Assembly (NCBI RefSeq): GCF_002797975.1
Contig: NZ_PGET01000001.1
Coordinates: 1,178,001 to 1,242,000, forward strand
From: [Clostridium] celerecrescens 18A
GTDB taxonomy: Bacteria; Bacillota; Clostridia; Lachnospirales; Lachnospiraceae
Length of the DNA: 64,000 nucleotides
Direction: 5' to 3'
The notes below the pieces were generated by a model. It saw nothing but the letters and a program-made list of their open reading frames with translations. It was not told the origin of the DNA and made no database searches. The stretch's first letter is position 1; each line of letters opens with the position of its first letter. Made by a program: the position numbers and the translations under genes. This document shows positions 62,895 to 64,000 of the stretch, one piece after another.

Positions 62895-62974
62895 TTTACT
62901 TTTTCTGGTTGTGGTGTATAATGAGAAAGGCACTATATGTAGTGATTCAAAACTTATAGATACAAAATATAGAA
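62895..62974 (+). promoter_or_regulatory. nrdD promoter with two NrdR-box-like palindromes
   Basis: TTTACT (62895-62900), 16 bases, TATAAT (62917-62922). Box 1 GCACTATATGTAGTGA (62930-62945) closely matches the NrdR consensus; box 2 GATACAAAATATAGAA (62959-62974) is weaker. Their cores are 30 bases apart, about three helical turns, and both lie downstream of the -10, where NrdR would block transcription. Confidence 0.78.
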
Positions 62975-62992
62975 GAGGTTAAGGTGACAGGG

Positions 62993-64000
62993 ATGATTAA
63001 AGTTCAAAAACGTGACGGCAGAATTGTGGAATATGACAGGGATAAAATCATTACAGCCATTCGGAAAGCCAATGCAGAGGTGGAAGCTTCTGAGCGGGCT
63101 GGAGAGGAAATGATTGATACAATACTGGATCATGTGGAGAGAGATAACGACGGCGTGATCAGTGTGGAAGCAATTCAGGACATGATCGAGAGCAGTCTGG
63201 TAAATAAGAACAAATATACGCTCTCCAAAAAATACATCATTTACCGTTACCAGAGGGCTCTGCTTCGGAAGGCAAACACAACCGATGAGTCTATCTTAAA
63301 ACTGATTAAAAATGAGAACAAGGAACTTGCAGAGGAAAATTCCAACAAGAATACCATTCTGGCATCGACTCAGAGAGATTACATCGCAGGAGAGGTGTCC
63401 AGAGACTTAACCAGAAGAATGCTGCTTCCGGAGAGGATTTCTCTTGCCCATGACCAGGGCTCCATTCACTTCCACGATGCGGATTATTTCGTACAGCCGA
63501 TTTTTAATTGCTGTCTGATCAACATCGGTGATATGCTGGATAACGGCACCGTAATGAATGAAAAAATGATCGAAAGCCCTAAGAGCTTTCAGGTGGCCTG
63601 TACGGTCATGACCCAGATCATAGCGGCTGTTGCCAGCAACCAGTACGGCGGCCAGTCCGTAGATATCCGGCATTTGGGAAAATATTTAAGAAAAAGCAAT
63701 GATAAATTCCATAAGCAGATCTGTGTGGAATTCGGGGATACGGTTTCTCCTGAGATGGTGGAAAAGATGGCCGCCATCCGCCTGAGAGATGAATTAAAAT
63801 CCGGTGTCCAGACCATTCAGTACCAGATCAACACCTTAATGACAACCAACGGGCAGGCCCCCTTTGTGACCCTGTTCCTATGCCTTGATGATAACGACGA
63901 ATACCTCAAGGAAAATGCCATGATCGTGGAGGAGGTCCTCCGTCAGAGATTGGAAGGGATTAAGAACGAAGCAGGCGTATATGTCACTCCTGCATTTCCT
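62993..64000 (+). CDS. nrdD: Anaerobic ribonucleoside-triphosphate reductase, N-terminal part (cut by window edge)
   Basis: 336 codons visible, open to the right edge. Starts with an ATP-cone domain (KVQKRDGRIVEYDRDKIITA) that senses ATP/dATP, followed by the class III glycyl-radical reductase body: ISLAHDQGSIHFHDADYF, NCCLINIGDMLDNGTVMN, ASNQYGGQSVDIRH and TTNGQAPFVTLFL. Makes dNTPs without oxygen. AGAAGAGGTTAAGG precedes the ATG. Expected to be regulated by NrdR, encoded at 53997. Confidence 0.95.
   Translation, partial: MIKVQKRDGRIVEYDRDKIITAIRKANAEVEASERAGEEMIDTILDHVERDNDGVISVEAIQDMIESSLVNKNKYTLSKKYIIYRYQRALLRKANTTDESILKLIKNENKELAEENSNKNTILASTQRDYIAGEVSRDLTRRMLLPERISLAHDQGSIHFHDADYFVQPIFNCCLINIGDMLDNGTVMNEKMIESPKSFQVACTVMTQIIAAVASNQYGGQSVDIRHLGKYLRKSNDKFHKQICVEFGDTVSPEMVEKMAAIRLRDELKSGVQTIQYQINTLMTTNGQAPFVTLFLCLDDNDEYLKENAMIVEEVLRQRLEGIKNEAGVYVTPAFP

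Noticed and set aside
1..64000. CRISPR arrays, tRNA or rRNA genes, insertion sequences, prophage
   Set aside because: No regularly spaced repeats, cloverleaf or rRNA sequence, transposase or phage gene was found on reading both strands, though a tool-based scan was not possible.

Overview
The window comes from a low-GC, spore-forming anaerobe of the Clostridia, most likely a Lachnospiraceae member of the Lacrimispora / Clostridium saccharolyticum type. This rests on the DUF5716/DUF5717 gene pair, SpoIIGA, SigE and SigG, an NrdR-controlled class III ribonucleotide reductase, a valS T-box, strong AGGAGG ribosome sites and TTGACA/TATAAT promoters. No tRNA, rRNA, CRISPR array, insertion sequence or prophage gene was seen.

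Layout. 0-6 kb: the start of a malic enzyme on the minus strand, then a tight three-gene operon of unknown function (DUF5717 protein, degenerate Hsp70-like DUF5716 protein, TPR protein). 6-9 kb: valS behind a T-box. 9.3-11 kb: spoIIGA-sigE. 11-12.5 kb: a SigV/RsiV-type ECF sigma and anti-sigma pair. 12.7-18.1 kb (minus): a MarR-like regulator plus sufCBDSU for Fe-S cluster assembly. 18.6-25.6 kb: an L-ascorbate (ula) PTS operon that lacks ulaD and carries an unknown beta-propeller-like protein. 25.7-29.5 kb: sigG, divergent coaX and coaBC, and an esterase. 29.6-33.2 kb: prfC, yqeY, and a PepV-like dipeptidase. 33.2-36.2 kb: metNIQ behind a leader that encodes a methionine-rich 31-residue peptide followed by a terminator. 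36.3-52.1 kb: a carbohydrate locus. It has a soluble histidine kinase, an AraC response regulator and a degenerate RbsA-like ATPase on the minus strand. On the plus strand it has a MalEFG-type importer, GH3 and GH5 enzymes, an RbsC/RbsB pair without its own ATPase, an IlvD/Edd-family dehydratase and a DapA-family aldolase. 52.4-64 kb: two membrane proteins, ymxH, nrdR, yqeG, aroQ, efp, an acetyltransferase, argS, a SWIM/SNF2 helicase, a flavodoxin-like oxidoreductase and the start of nrdD.

How it fits together. The housekeeping backbone (valS, spoIIGA-sigE, sigG, coaBC, prfC, ymxH-nrdR-yqeG-aroQ-efp, argS, nrdD) is interrupted by accessory blocks (ECF/suf/ula, and the carbohydrate locus). In many clostridia spoIIGA, sigE, sigG, ymxH and nrdR are neighbours, so their scatter over 44 kb here suggests insertion or rearrangement. 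NrdR is encoded at 54 kb and two NrdR-box-like palindromes precede nrdD at 63 kb.

The items most likely to be new are the Met-rich leader of metNIQ; a CCC/GGG/CCC/GGG RNA motif shared by the valS and metN leaders; the soluble kinase coupled to an RbsA-like pseudo-ATPase; the DUF5717/DUF5716/TPR trio; and a ribosome-site hairpin over ymxH. All calls come from reading the sequence; no database search was run.
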